Part shown: positions 18,175-28,665 of the stretch, piece after piece
Layout of the letters: the number at the start of each line of letters is the position of its first letter
How positions within the stretch are numbered: position 1 is the first letter of the stretch
Source: VRUE01 sp963824215
Lineage (GTDB): Bacteria > Actinomycetota > Thermoleophilia > Solirubrobacterales > 70-9
Direction of reading: 5' to 3'
Length of the DNA stretch: 64,000 nucleotides
Assembly (NCBI GenBank): GCA_963824215.1
Contig: CAWGOE010000001.1
Span: 1 to 64,000 of the forward strand
Position numbers and translations under genes: made by a program
The notes under the pieces: model-generated
Database searches by the model: none
Seen by the model: the letters and a program-made list of their open reading frames with translations, nothing else
What the model was told of the DNA's origin: nothing

Positions 18175-21100
18175 GTGAGCAGTGCGCGAACCGCATCGAG
18201 GCCGACGGTGAGCGCAAGCAGGTCACCGTCCTGTTCGCCGACGTCCAGGGCTCGATGGACCTGGCCGAGCAGCAGGACCCCGAGCAGTGGCGCGAGATCA
18301 TGCAGCGCTTCTTCTCGATCCTCGCCGACGGCGGTGCGCCGCTTCGAGGGCACCGTCGACAAGTTCACCGGCGACGGGATCATGGCCGTCTTCGGCGCCC
18401 CGGTCGCCCACGAGGACCACGCCCGCCGCGCCTGCTACGCGGCGCTGCGGATGCTCGACGACATCGCCGAGTACGCGGCCGAGCTGCGGCGCAAGCACGG
18501 CCTCAACTTCTCCGCCCGGATCGGGATCAACTCCGGCGAGGTCGTCGCCGGCGCGATCGGCGCCGGCGGCGACGGCGAGCTACACGGCGATCGGCCACAC
18601 GGTCGGGCTGGCGCAGCGGATGGAGGCGCTGGCCGAGCCCGGCAAGGCCTACCTGACCGAGGCCACGGCCGAGCTGGCGCAGCGGCTTCTTCGAGCTCGA
18701 GGACCTGGGCGAGTTCGAGATCAAGGGAGCGAGCCGGCCGGTCGGCGTCTTCGAGCTGGCCGGGGTCGGCTCGGCCCGCTCGCGGCTCGACCTCTCGCGC
18801 GAGCGCGGCTTCTCCCGCTTCGTCGGCCGCGACGAGGAGATGGCGCTCCTGGACGCAGGCGCTGGAGCGGGCGAAGGCCGGCGAGGGGGCGGCGTCGGGA
18901 TCGTCGCCGAGCCGGGCGTCGGCAAGAGCCGCCTCTGCCACGAGTTCGCCGAGCGCGCCCGCGACAGCGGGCATCGAGGTCTTCGAGGCCAGGCCCAGGC
19001 GCACGGACGCGAGATCCCCTTCATGCCGGTGCTGCAGATGCTGCGCTCCTACTTCGGCATCGCCGACGGCGACCCGGAGCGGATCGTGCGCGAGAAGATC
19101 GCCGGCCGGGCGCTGCTGCTCGACCCCGACTTCGCCGACGACCTGCCCGCTGCTCTTCGACTTCCTCGGCGTGCCCGACCCCGACCGGCCGCTGCCGCAG
19201 CTCAGCGCCGAGGCGCGCCAGCGGGCGCTGCGCGGCGTCGTCTGCCGCCTCGTGCGGCGCGCCCAACCGCCGCGACCCGATCGTCACCGTGATCGAGGAC
19301 CTGCACTGGATCGACGAGGGCAGCGAGGCGCATGCTCGGCGACCTGCTCGGCTCGGTCGAGGGCACCCAGACGCTGGTCGATCGTCAACTTCCGGCCCGA
19401 GTACACGCGCGGCTGGAGCGGCCCGCCGAACTACCGCGAGATCTCGCTCGAGCCGCTCGGCCCCGAGCGACACCCGGGAGCTGCTGCGCGACCTGGCCGG
19501 CGAGGACCCCTCGCTCGACGGGCTCGCCGAGCTGATCCACGAGCGCACCGCGGGCAACCCGTTCTTCATCGAGGAGATCGTCCGGGCGCTGGCCGAGGCC
19601 GGCAACCTCGAGGGCGAGCGCGGCGCCTACCGGCTGGCGCGGCCGGTCGAGGACACCGGCGTGCCGGCCAGCGTGCAGACGGTGCTGGCGGCGCGGATCG
19701 ACCGGCTCGCGCCCCGAGGCCAAGCGGCTGCTGCAGGCGGCCTCGGTGGCCGGCAAGGAGGTCGGCGAGAGCACCCTCGGCTCGATCTCCGGGCCTGACC
19801 GAGCGACGACGAGCGCGAGGCGCCGCTGCGCGAGCTGATCGACGGCCGGCTTCCTCTACGAAGCCGAGGTCTACCCCGAACGGGTCCTCGCCTTCCGCCA
19901 CCCGCTGACCCGCGAGGTCGCCTACGGCACGCCAGCTCGCCGAGCAGCGGGCGGCGACCCACGCCGCGACGGCGCGGGCGATGATCGAGCTCAACCCCGA
20001 TCGCCACGACGAGCTGGCGGCGCTGATCGCCCACCACATGGAGGCAGGGCGGCGAAACGCTCGAAGCGGCGCGCTGGTCGGCGCGCGCCGCCTACTGGGC
20101 GGGGCACCAGCCGGCCCGCACGACGCGCTGCGCCTCTGGCGCACGGTGATGGAGCTGGCCGAGGAGCTCGAGGAGAGCGAGGAGACGACGGCGCTGGCCG
20201 TGATGTCGCGCCTGCTGCAGCTCGACTTCGCCTGGCGGCTGGGAATGGACGACGAGGAGGAAGCGCGACTCGATCGCCGAGGCGCGAGGAGATCGCGACG
20301 CGGACCGGCGACCTGCGCTCGCTGGCGCTGCTGCAGATGGCGACCGCGCGCCCGGCCCGGGCATGCCGCACGTCGCCGAACCTGGCTCGCCGCGGTCGCC
20401 GAGAGCGAACCGGCTCGCCGACGAATCGGGCGACCTGCACCTGCGGGTCGCGATCCGCGCCGCCGGCTCCTACGCCTATCCTCTGCGCCGCCGACTTCGA
20501 GCGGCTTCGAGCGGGCGCTCGACGAGGTGCTCGAGCTGTGCCGGCGACGACCGCCGCGCCGGCGCCGGGATCGTCATCGGCAGCCCGTACGCCTGGGCGA
20601 TGATGGCGAAGGGCCTGGCGCGGCGCGAGCGCGGCCAGCTCGAGGAGGCCGAAGAGCTGTTCGACGCGGCGCTGCGGATCGCCGACCGAGCAGGGCGACC
20701 CGGAGATCGCCAGCTGGACCCGCGGCAACCAGGCGCTGATGATGGCGATGCGAGGCGAGGCCGAGGCCGGGCGTGGCGCTGGCGCGGCGCAACTGCGAGC
20801 TGACCGAACGGCTCGGCGACGTCTTCTCGCGCAGCCTCGCGCTGTCGAACCTCGGCGCGGGCGCAGCTCGCCGCGGGCGAACCGGCGGCGGCGCTGGAGT
20901 CGCTCGAGGAGGCCGAGCGCGTCTACCGCGAGGCGATCGACGGCGGCGACGAGATGGAGGCCTGGCGGGCCGGCGCTGCGGGCCGAAGCGCTGACCGGGG
21001 TCGGCCGGGCCGAGGAGGCGATCGAGCTGGCCGAGTGGGCCAGCGACCTCGCCCGCGAGCGGGGCATGCTCTGGTCGCTGCCGCTGGCCCTGCAGGCGCT

Positions 21101-21248
21101 TGCGCTCGGCCCGCGCCGCGGCCGGGGCGAGGCGGCGCACGCGAGGCCCTCGACGAGGCGGCGGCGGTCGCCGAGCGGACCGGCGCGATGACCAGCCTCG
21201 AAGGGATCGAAGAGGCGCGCGAGCTCGATCGGCGCGGGCGCGCGTTAG
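18175..21248 (+). CDS. Class III adenylate/guanylate cyclase with AAA ATPase and TPR-like regions (heavily frameshifted)
   Basis: The cyclase catalytic domain is at 18.2-18.75 kb (ERKQVTVLFADVQGSMDLAE, FTGDGIMAVFGAP, ARIGINSGEVVAG, TAIGHTVGLAQRME). Then come a P-loop ATPase (IVAEPGVGKSRLCHEF, VIEDLHWIDEGSEAML, VNFRPEYTRGW, TAGNPFFIEEIVRAL) and a long helical repeat region to about 21.2 kb. About twenty single-base insertions break the frame, each inside a recognisable block. The stop is TAG 21246-21248 when one G near 21227 is removed. Such proteins are multidomain signalling ATPases; the ligand and nucleotide product are unknown. Confidence 0.72.
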
Positions 21249-21251
21249 GCC

Positions 21252-22103
21252 CTACGACATCCCGGTTACGCGGGCGACGAGCCGGTCGACGAGGCGGTCG
21301 GGCAGGACGCGGGAGGCAAAGGGCCTGGCCGCGGGCGTCGGCACCGACCAGGTAGCGGGTGCGGGGCCGGCGGGCGCTGAGAGCGTGCTCGATCCTCGCC
21401 GCGACCTTCTCGGGCGGGATGCCGCGCTCGCCGGTCTTCCGTGCCACCTCGCGGTAGGCGTCGATCGCCTCGCCGTAGAGCTCGCTCCTGGCCGTCGCGG
21501 GCGCGCGCCGACGATCGCGTCGACTTCCGCCTCGCCGCGCTCCCAGATCGGCGTCGCGATCGAGCCGGGCTCGACGATCGACGACCTCGATCCCCCAGGG
21601 CCGCAGCTCCTGGCGGAAGACGTCGCCGACCGCCTCGAGGCCGAACTTGGCGGCGTGGTAGGCGCCGAACATCGGGAAGGCCATCAGGCCGCCGATCGAG
21701 GTGATGAAGACGATGCGGCCACGGGCCGTGCGGATCGCCGGCAGCATCGCCTGCGTCACCGCGACCTGGGCGGTCAGGTTGACCTCGATCTGGCGCCGGA
21801 AGTCGTCGATCGGCAGCGTCTCCAGCGGGCCGGGAACGGCGATGCCGGCGTTGTTGACGAGCCCGTCGAGGCCCGCTGTCCCGACCTCCGCGCCGATCCG
21901 CTTCAGCGGCGGCGGCGATCTGCCCGCGTCGGTGACGTCGAGCATCAACGGCTCGAGCCGCGCCGATGCCGCCTCGCGCAGCGAAGCCGCATCGCTCCTC
22001 CTTGCGCACACCGGCGAAGACCCGCCAGCCGCGCCGCGTCCAGCCGCAGCGCGGTCGCTCGCCCGATCCCCGTCGACGCTCCGGTGACCAGAACGGACTT
22101 CAT
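21252..22103 (-). CDS. Short-chain dehydrogenase/reductase (frameshifted)
   Basis: MKSVLVTGASTGIGRATALRL has the TGxxxGIG nucleotide motif. Then come GLVNNAGIAVPGPLE, IVFITSIGGLMAFPMFGAYHAAKFGLEAVGD with the catalytic Ser and YxxxK, and a C-terminus ending RLVARVTGMS. Indels occur near 22045, 21578 (an extra G in GTC-ATC) and 21310. It is a classical SDR of the type acting on lipid-like or alcohol substrates; the substrate is not determined. It converges on the cyclase gene (3 bp between stops) and is divergent from the next SDR. Confidence 0.78.
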
Positions 22104-22158
22104 GGCTTCACCCTGGCGGTCCGAGGTTTGAGTCGCATAGCGGTCTAAGCTCTACCGC

Positions 22159-23175
22159 ATGGTTGCCGAGCTACGATCGGCCGGTGATGCCACTGCCTTC
22201 GTCACCGGTGGGTCGGGTTTCATCGGCGGCCGCCTGGTCGAGCGACTGGTCGGCGAAGGGCGCCCGTGCGAGCCCTGGCCCGCTCCGAGGCCGCGGCGGA
22301 ACGCGTCGCCGAGCTGGGCGCCGAGCCGGTGCGCGGCGACATCGGCGACCGCGCCTCGCTCGACCGCCGCGGCCAGCCGGCGCCGAGGTCGCCTTTCACC
22401 TCGCCGCTCACCTCGGCGAGTGGGGGCCCTGGGAGGACTTTGAACGCGGCAACGTCGACGGGACGCGTAACGCGCTCGCGGCCTGCGCCGAGGCCGGCGT
22501 GCGGCGCTTCGTCCACTGCGGCACCGAGGCCGCGCTGATGGCCGGCGAGCCGCTGGTCGATGTCGACGAGACTGCGCCGCTGCGGCCGGACTCGCGGGCG
22601 CCCTATCCGGCGACGAAGGCAAGGGCGGAGCAGGCCGTGCGCGAGCGCAAACCGCGAGGGCTTCGAGACTGTCGCGCTGCGGCCGCGCTTCGTCTGGGGC
22701 AGGGGCGACACGACGCTGCTGCCGGAGATGGTCGAGACGGTCGAGGCCGGCAAATGGGCCTGGATCGGCGGCGGCCGCAACGTCACCGACACGACCCACG
22801 TCGACAACGTGGTCGAGGGCCTGGTCCTGGCGGCCGAGAAGGGGCGGCCCGGCGAGGCCTACTTCGTCACCGACGGCGAGCCGGTCGTCTTCCGCGAGTT
22901 CGTCACCGCGCTGCTGCAAACGCAGGGGGTCGAGCCGCCCGGCCGCAGCATCCCCGCCTGGACCGCGGCACCGATGGCCCGCGTCGCCGAGACCGCCTGG
23001 AAAGTCCTGCCGCTATCAGGGCACGCCGCCGATGACCACCTTCCGCTCCTGGCTCTTGACCCAGGAGTGCACGATCGACATCTCCAAGGCCCGCGCCGAG
23101 CTGGGCTACGCGCCGATCGTCAGCCACGAGCAGGGTCTGGCGGAGCTACGCGAATCTGTAGCGGTGCGTTCATAG
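22159..23175 (+). CDS. NAD-dependent epimerase/dehydratase (extended SDR; frameshifted)
   Basis: DATAFVTGGSGFIGGRLVERLV has the extended-SDR TGGxGFIG motif. Then come EVAFHLAAHLGEWGPWEDF, NVDGTRNALAACAEAGVRRFVHCGTEA, YPATKARAEQAV (YxxxK), and ETVALRPRFVWGRGDTTLLPEMV. Three to four indels interrupt it. The pattern of active-site residues resembles 3-beta-hydroxysteroid dehydrogenase/NSDHL-like enzymes acting on lipid or sugar substrates. Start at 22159, stop TAG at 23173-23175; the gap to the divergent SDR is 55 bp. Confidence 0.75.
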
Positions 23176-23206
23176 GACGCACGGATTCGACCCGCGCCCG
23201 AGTCTC

Positions 23207-24165
23207 TTACTTCCCTTCCGGCGCTTCGACCGACTTCTCGCCGGCCGCGGTGCAGATTGCGTAGGCCGTATAGCTGCCGGCCGTGGATTTCACTCTCCAA
23301 CCGCTTGGCTGCTGGCCTTCGACGGACAGTTCGCCGTCGGTGATCGGAGCCGAGATCTCGAGCTCACCGCCCTTGCCGTCGGCCGCGCCGCCACCGGCGA
23401 TTGCCAGTGGCGCCTCCTTGGGACAGCGCGCATCGGCAACCTCGCCGCCGCCGCCCAACGCGGTCACGACAACCACGGCGCCCAATCCGCTTGGGCCCTG
23501 GGGGCCAGGCTCACCCTGGGGTCCTGGTTCACCTGGAGGTCCCGGTTCACCTTGGGGCCCTGGGGCGCCTGACAGTCCCGGCTCTCCCTCAGGTCCCTGA
23601 GGCCCAGCTGCTCCCCAGCCCCAGCCTCTCCCTGTGGCCCCGTGTCGCCCTGCGGTCCGAGGGGACCCGGCAAACCTGGTTCCCCCTGCGGTCCGACTTC
23701 GCCCTGGGAACCCGGCAACCCGACCGGGCCGGTCGGGCCGATCGGACCCAAAGGTCCTTCCGCTCCCACCGGGCCGGTCGGCCCGGGCGGTCCCGGGACA
23801 CCCGCTGGACCCTGCAGGCCCGGAGGCCCTTCTGGTCCCTGATCTCCGTTGGCACCGGAGGGACCTTGCGGGCCGGCTGCTCCCTGACTTCCGTCAGCCC
23901 CGGCGGGACCCTCCGCTCCACTCACTCCGCCCGGACCAGAGAACCAGGTCAACTTCCGCTCTGACGGCAGGCATCGCGCCGACTTACGGACGAGGCGGAT
24001 TGCCGCCTTGGCCCGGTGCGTGGTGCTGCCCTGCTTCTGCACGCAGGCATAGATGACCTTCGCCTCTGCGGTGCCGACCTGCGCGGCCAGGCCAAGAACC
24101 AGAACGGCGAGAAGGCTCGATACCGAGCGCAAGCGCAGCGTGGTGCAGGTTCCGGAAACGGACAA
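23207..24165 (-). CDS. Exported collagen-like Gly-X-Y repeat protein (one frameshift)
   Basis: A signal peptide (RSVSSLLAVLVLGLAAQVGTAEA) is followed by KVIYACVQKQGSTTHR and CLPSERKLTWFSGPGG. About 45 Gly-X-Y triplets follow (GPQGPSGANGDQGPEGPPG and similar). The C-terminal globular domain is read in a second frame after an indel near 23605 (ARCPKEAPLAIAGGGAADG, YTAYAICTAAGEK). The C-terminal domain with paired cysteines is typical of actinobacterial collagen-like surface proteins. The likely start is TTG 24165. Triplets rich in Pro at X favour a real triple helix. Its role at the cell surface is unknown. Confidence 0.72.
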
Positions 24166-24230
24166 GACAAGATGTCTTCGTCCTCGGCCGACCTGAGCCT
24201 TTAGCTCGTCGAAGAGTTCTGCCGCTGCGG

Positions 24231-24953
24231 CTAACGGCTGGCGCGGTGGCGCTCCAGCTCGGCGACCATCAGCTTGGTGTGGAGGGCGGCGATCAGGTCC
24301 TGGAGGGGCTGGGCGCCGGCTTCGAGCATCTCGACCACGCGCTCGGGGGGGACCTCGCCGGCGAGGCGGTCCATCACCATCTCGACCTCCTGGCTGACCA
24401 GCTCTTCGAGCGCGTTCTTGTAGCGCAGGGTGTCGTAGACGGTGAAGCCGATCTGCTCGTCGTAGCCGCCGGCGCGGAAGCGGCTGATCGCCTCGATGAT
24501 CTTGATGTCGGAGGGCGAGTAGCCGCGGCTGTTGGGGCTGAGCACCTCGAGCTCCTCGAGCCGGTCGAGCACCTCCTTGGGGACGCCGTAGCGCTCGCGC
24601 ACCTCGGCGGCGCTGGTGCGGGTGCGCTCGCCGCGCCAGGGCGCGGTCGAGGATGCGGTCCTCGAGCTCGACCAGGGCGCGGGCCCGCTCGGGGTCCTCG
24701 TCGAGCACCGACTTGATCGCCTTCAGCGGCATGAAGCGCTCCTCCTGCAGCTGCTTGATCAGCTTGATCCGGTCGACGAACTCGGGCGGGTAGTAGGCCA
24801 TGTTGCGGCTCGTCTTGACCGGCTCGGGCAGCAGGCCCTCGCGCAGGTAGTGCTTGATCGTCGGCACCGGCACGCCGGAGGCCTCGGCCAGCTCGCCCAT
24901 CCGCAGCAGCTCGCCGTCGCTCGTTCGCGCCTGGGCCTGTCGCTCGCGCTCAT
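24231..24953 (-). CDS. MerR family transcriptional regulator (frameshifted)
   Basis: ATG 24953 (MSASDRPRRER) overlaps the CoA-transferase stop as ATGA. After one indel: LLRMGELAEASGVPVPTIKHYLREGLLPEPVKTSRNMAYYPPEFVDRIKLIKQLQEERFMPL, the MerR winged helix. The C-terminal part (RYGVPKEVLDRLEELEVLSPNSRGYSPSDIKII, then an effector helix bundle) is joined after an indel near 24645. Because it closes the acyl-CoA operon, it probably controls that operon in response to an acyl-CoA; this is inferred from context only. Confidence 0.75.
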
Positions 24954-26188
24954 GCGCGGAAGGTCGTCGCCGGCGTCGGCGCTCGGGCCCGGCGGCGGCG
25001 CCGGACTCCATCATCGCCGCGATCTCCTCGTCGGAGTAGCCGGCCTCGCGCAGCACCTCGTCGGTGTGCTCGCCGAAGGCGGGCGCCGGCCGGGTCGGGT
25101 CGCCGGGGGTGCGGCTCATCTTCACCGGCACGCCGAGCTGGCGCACCGTGCCCAGGTCCGGCTGCTCCATCTCGACCACCATCTCGCGCGCCCGCACCAG
25201 CTCGGAGTCGAGCGCCTCGTCGACGTCGAGGACCGGCTCGATGCAGCAGTCGTGCTCGTCGTTGAAGGCGAGCCACTCGTCGCGGGTGCGCGAGCGGAAG
25301 ACCTCGGCGACCTCGCTGCCAGGCCTCGGAGCCGGGCGCCTCGAACTGCTCCTCGATCAGGTCGGGGCGCTCGACGCCGTTGCAGAAGGCGGCCCAGAAC
25401 TTCGGCTCCAGGGCGCCGCAGGTGACCCAGCCGTCGGCCGCCTCGTAGGGCAGGTAGCAGAGCAGGCCGCCGGCGAGCTGCTGCTCGCCGCGCCGCGGCA
25501 CCTCGCCGTCGCAGAAGTAGCGGCCGGCGACCATCGCCAGCCAGGAGAGGGCGCCGTCGGCCATCGAGACGTCGACCATCTGGCCCTCGCCGGAGCGGCG
25601 GCGCTCGTGCAGCGCCGCCATCACGCCGAAGGCGGCCATCAGGGCGCCGCCGCCGAGGTCGGCGATCTGGCCGCCGGACTGGACCGGCGGCCCGTCCTTG
25701 GCGCCGGTCAGGCCGAGCAGCCCGACCAGGCCGAGGTAGTTCATGTCGTGGCCGGCGCGCTGGGCGTAGGGGCCGTCCTGGCCGTAGCCGGTGATCGCGC
25801 AGAAGACGATCGCCGGGTTGGCCTCGCGCATGCGCTCGTAGCCGACCCCGAGCCGGTCGAGGACGCCGGGGCGGAAGCCGTCGAGGACGACGTCGTAGTG
25901 CTCGACCAGGCGCAGCAGCGCCTCCCGGCCGGCCTCGCTCTTGAGGTCGAGGCGGACCGAGCGCTTGCCGCGGTTGAGCGAGAGGTAGAGCGAGGAGCGG
26001 GTGCCCAGCTCCTGCTGCTCCTCGTCGCCGTAGTAGGGCGGCGCCCAGCGGATGTAGTCGCCCATGCCGGTGTCCTCGACCTTCAGCACCTCGGCGCCGA
26101 GGTCGGCGAGCAGCAGCGAGCAGAAGCCGCCCGGCAGGAGCCGGGTCAGGTCGAGGACCTTGACGTCGCTAAGCGGCAGATCGCTCAC
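24950..26188 (-). CDS. CaiB/BaiF family CoA-transferase (frameshifted near the C-terminus)
   Basis: It starts at GTG 26188 (VSDLPLSDVKVLDLTRLLPGGFCSLLLADLGAEVLKVED), then RSSLYLSLNRGKRSVRLDLK, DVVLDGFRPGVLDRLGVGYE and GYGQDGPYAQRAGHDMNYLGLVGLL. The catalytic Asp of class III CoA-transferases lies in the GHDMNY block. Frame changes are near 25325 and 24990. The start overlaps the BKACE stop (GTGA). It moves CoA between acids; the family also includes alpha-methylacyl-CoA racemase (2-methyl branched acids), to which the LLPGGFCSLLLADLGAEV start is similar. Confidence 0.82.
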   Translation of the reverse strand: MSDLPLSDVKVLDLTRLLPGGFCSLLLADLGAEVLKVEDTGMGDYIRWAPPYYGDEEQQELGTRSSLYLSLNRGKRSVRLDLKSEAGREALLRLVEHYDVVLDGFRPGVLDRLGVGYERMREANPAIVFCAITGYGQDGPYAQRAGHDMNYLGLVGLLGLTGAKDGPPVQSGGQIADLGGGALMAAFGVMAALHERRRSGEGQMVDVSMADGALSWLAMVAGRYFCDGEVPRRGEQQLAGGLLCYLPYEAADGWVTCGALEPKFWAAFCNGVERPDLIEEQFEAPGSEAWQRGRRGLPLAHPRRVARLQRRARLLHRAGPRRRRGARLRAGAGARDGGRDGAAGPGHGAPARRAGEDEPHPRRPDPAGARLRRAHRRGAARGRLLRRGDRGDDGVRRRRRARAPTPATTFRA

Positions 26189-27068
26189 GCTTCGGGCACC
26201 CCCAGCAGCTCGCGAGCCTCGGCGACGCTGGCGGCGCGGCGGCCGACGTCCTCGGCCATCTGGCGCGCCTTGGCGATCAGGTCGCCGTTGGACTTGGCCA
26301 TCTCGCCGTTCGGCAGGTAGAGGTTGTCCTCGACCCCGGCGCGGACGTTGCCGCCCAGGACCAGCGAGGCGCCGAGCAGCTTCCACTGGTCGCGCGAGAT
26401 GCCGATCACCTGCCACTGGTTCTCGCCCTCGGCGCCGCCGGGGATCTGGTCGGCCATGAAGCCGACGTTGCGCGGGGTCGGGCGGATGCCGCCGTTGACC
26501 CCCATCACCAGCGAGATCTGCAGCGGCGTCCGCTCCAGCAGGCCCATGTCGATCAGCGGGTCGAGGTTGGCGACGTGGCCGGCGTCGAAGCACTCGTGCT
26601 CGGGCTTGATCCCGAGGTCGCGCATCGCGGTGAGGAACTCGATGATCGTGTCGAAGCTGTTCTCGAAGACCGCCTTGAAGACGAAGTCCTTGCGCCGCGA
26701 GCAGTACTTGGCGTAGTTCATCGAGCTCATGTTGAGCGCGGCGACGTCGGGCTTGCACTCGCGCAGGTACTCGATCCGCTTCTCGATCGGGATGCCGATC
26801 GCGCCGGTCGAGTAGTTGATGATCACGTCGCCGACCTCGGCCAGGATCGCCTCGGTGATCGCCTTGAAGTCCTCGACCTCATAGGAGGGCGTGCCGTCGG
26901 GCTTGCGGGCGTGGATGTGGATCTGCGAGGCGCCCTCGTCGACCGCCCGCCGCGCCTCCGCCGCGTACTCCTCCGGCGTGTAGGGGATCGCCGGGCACTG
27001 GTCGCGGTTGGCGATCACGCCGGTGATCGAGCAGCTGATGACGACCGGGATCCTCGAAGCGAGCTCAT
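26185..27068 (-). CDS. BKACE / DUF849 beta-keto acid cleavage enzyme (one frameshift)
   Basis: VISCSITGVIANRDQCPAIPYTPEEYAAEARRAVDEGASQIHIHAR contains the HxH zinc ligands. Then come INYSTGAIG, FDAGHVANLDPLIDMGLL, and LVMGVNGGIRPTPRNV (family LGxxGG). A base is missing near 27037 between the ATG at 27068 and this block. BKACE enzymes split a beta-keto acid with acetyl-CoA to give acetoacetate plus a new acyl-CoA; the first known member is 3-keto-5-aminohexanoate cleavage enzyme. The start overlaps the carboxyltransferase stop (ATGA). Confidence 0.82.
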
Positions 27069-28663
27069 ACGGGCATCACCCCATGGCGTTTCTTCGGCTT
27101 CTCGACGTGCTTGTTCTTCGCCATCCGCAGCGCCCTGACGATCGTCGGCCGCGTCTCGCGCGGGTCGATGATGTCGTCGATCACCGCGTTGCCGGCGGCG
27201 ATGTAGGGGTCGATCTGCTCGCGGACCGCGTTCAGCATCGCCTCGCGGGTGGCCTCCGGGTCCTCGGAGGCCTCGATCGCCGAGCGGCCGATGATGTTCG
27301 ACCGCGCCCTCGGCGCCCATCACCGAGATCTCGGCGCCCGGGCCAGGCGACGATCAGGTCGGGCTCATAGGCCTTGCCGCACATCACGTAGTAGCCGGCG
27401 CCGTAGGCCTTGCGCACGATCACGGTCACCTTCGGCACCGTGGCGCGGCTGACCGCGTAGAGCATCTTCGCCCCGTGGCGGATGATCCCGGCGTGCTCGA
27501 CTTTGGCGCCGACCATGAAGCCGGGCACGTCCTGGAGGAAGACGAGCGGGACGTTGAAGGCGTCGCAGAGGTTGATGAAGCGGGCCGCCTTGTCGGCTGA
27601 GTCGTTGTCGAGGATGCCGGCCAGCTGCTTGGGCTGGTTGGCGACGATCCCGACCGGCTGGCCGCCGAAGCGGGCGAAGCAGGTGATCAGCGTCTTGGCG
27701 AACTTCGGCTTGATGTCGAACCACTCGCCATCGTCGACGATCTCGGCGATCACGTCGTACATGTCGTAGGGCTGGCGCGAGGAGTCGGGGACGATCTCCA
27801 GCAGCTTCTCCGAGGTGCGGTCGTCGGGATCGCTCGTCGGCACGATCGGCGGCTTCTGCTCGCAGTTCGGAGGGGAAGTAGGAGAGGTACTGCTTGACCT
27901 TGGCGATGCATTCCTCGTCGTCCTTCACCTCGAGGTCCCCCACGCCCGATTTGCGGCAGTGGACCTTGGCCCCGCCCAGCTCCTCCATCGTGATGTCCTC
28001 GCCGGTGACGGCTTTGGTCAGGTGCGGGCCGGCGAGCGCCATCGCGCCCTGGCCGGAGACCATCGGCACGAAGTCCGAGAGCGCCGGGATGTAGGCGGTG
28101 CCGGCGGCGCAGGGGCCCATCATCGCCGCGACCATCGGGATCACGCCCGACATTTCGACCTCCTCGCGGAAGAGGTGGCCGGAGCCGGCGAAGAGCGAGC
28201 CGGCCGCCTCCTGGATGCGGGCGCCGGCCGAGTCGAGCAGCCAGATGAACGGCATCCGCTTGGAGAGCGCCATCTCCCGCAGGCGGGTGACCTTGAGCTC
28301 GCCGGTCATCCCCATCGAGCCGGCCATCACGGTGAAGTCGTAGGCGGCGATGCAGCAGGGCCGGCCGTCGACGTCGCCCCAGCCGGTGATCACACCGTCG
28401 GCGGGAGCCTCGACGCCGTCCATCGCCCGCTGGGCGAAGTGCGGGCGGCCGTGGATCCCCATCTCGACGAAGGTGCCCTCGTCGACGAGCAGGTCGAGCC
28501 GCTCGCGCGCGGTCAGCTTGCCGCGCTCGTGCTGTTTGGCGATCTTCTCCTCGCCGCCGCCAAGCTTCGCCTTCTCGCGGCGCTCGTGCAGCTGCTCGGT
28601 GAGGTCGTCCAGCGGCGCCGTTCCCGGCAGGAGGTTCTTCGCTTCTTGCTCGGTGCTCCCCAT
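27065..28663 (-). CDS. Acyl-CoA carboxylase carboxyltransferase (beta) subunit (two frameshifts)
   Basis: MGSTEQEAKNLLPGTAPLDDLTEQLHERREKAKLGGGEEKIAKQHERGKLTARERLDLLVDEGTF is the classic propionyl/acetyl-CoA carboxylase beta start. Later LLDSAGARIQEAAGSLF, GPCAAGTAYIPALSDF and, in another frame, DVPGFMVGAKVEHAGIIRHGAKMLYA and AYGAGYYVMCG. Frame changes are near 27870 and 27343. It ends KKRHGVMPV. The AYGAGYYVM block favours the branched-chain or long-chain type over the usual propionyl-CoA form. No biotin carboxylase alpha subunit lies nearby. Confidence 0.85.
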
Positions 28664-28665
28664 CC

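Noticed and set aside
23490..23940. Tandem-repeat DNA as a satellite or mobile repeat
   Set aside because: The triplet-of-nine-base periodicity is explained by Gly-X-Y codons of a collagen-like protein.
23464..25197. Apparent single frame joining CoA-transferase, MerR and collagen parts
   Set aside because: Three unrelated proteins brought into one frame by indels; the ATGA overlap at 24950-24953 and the MerR stop at 24231 mark real gene boundaries.
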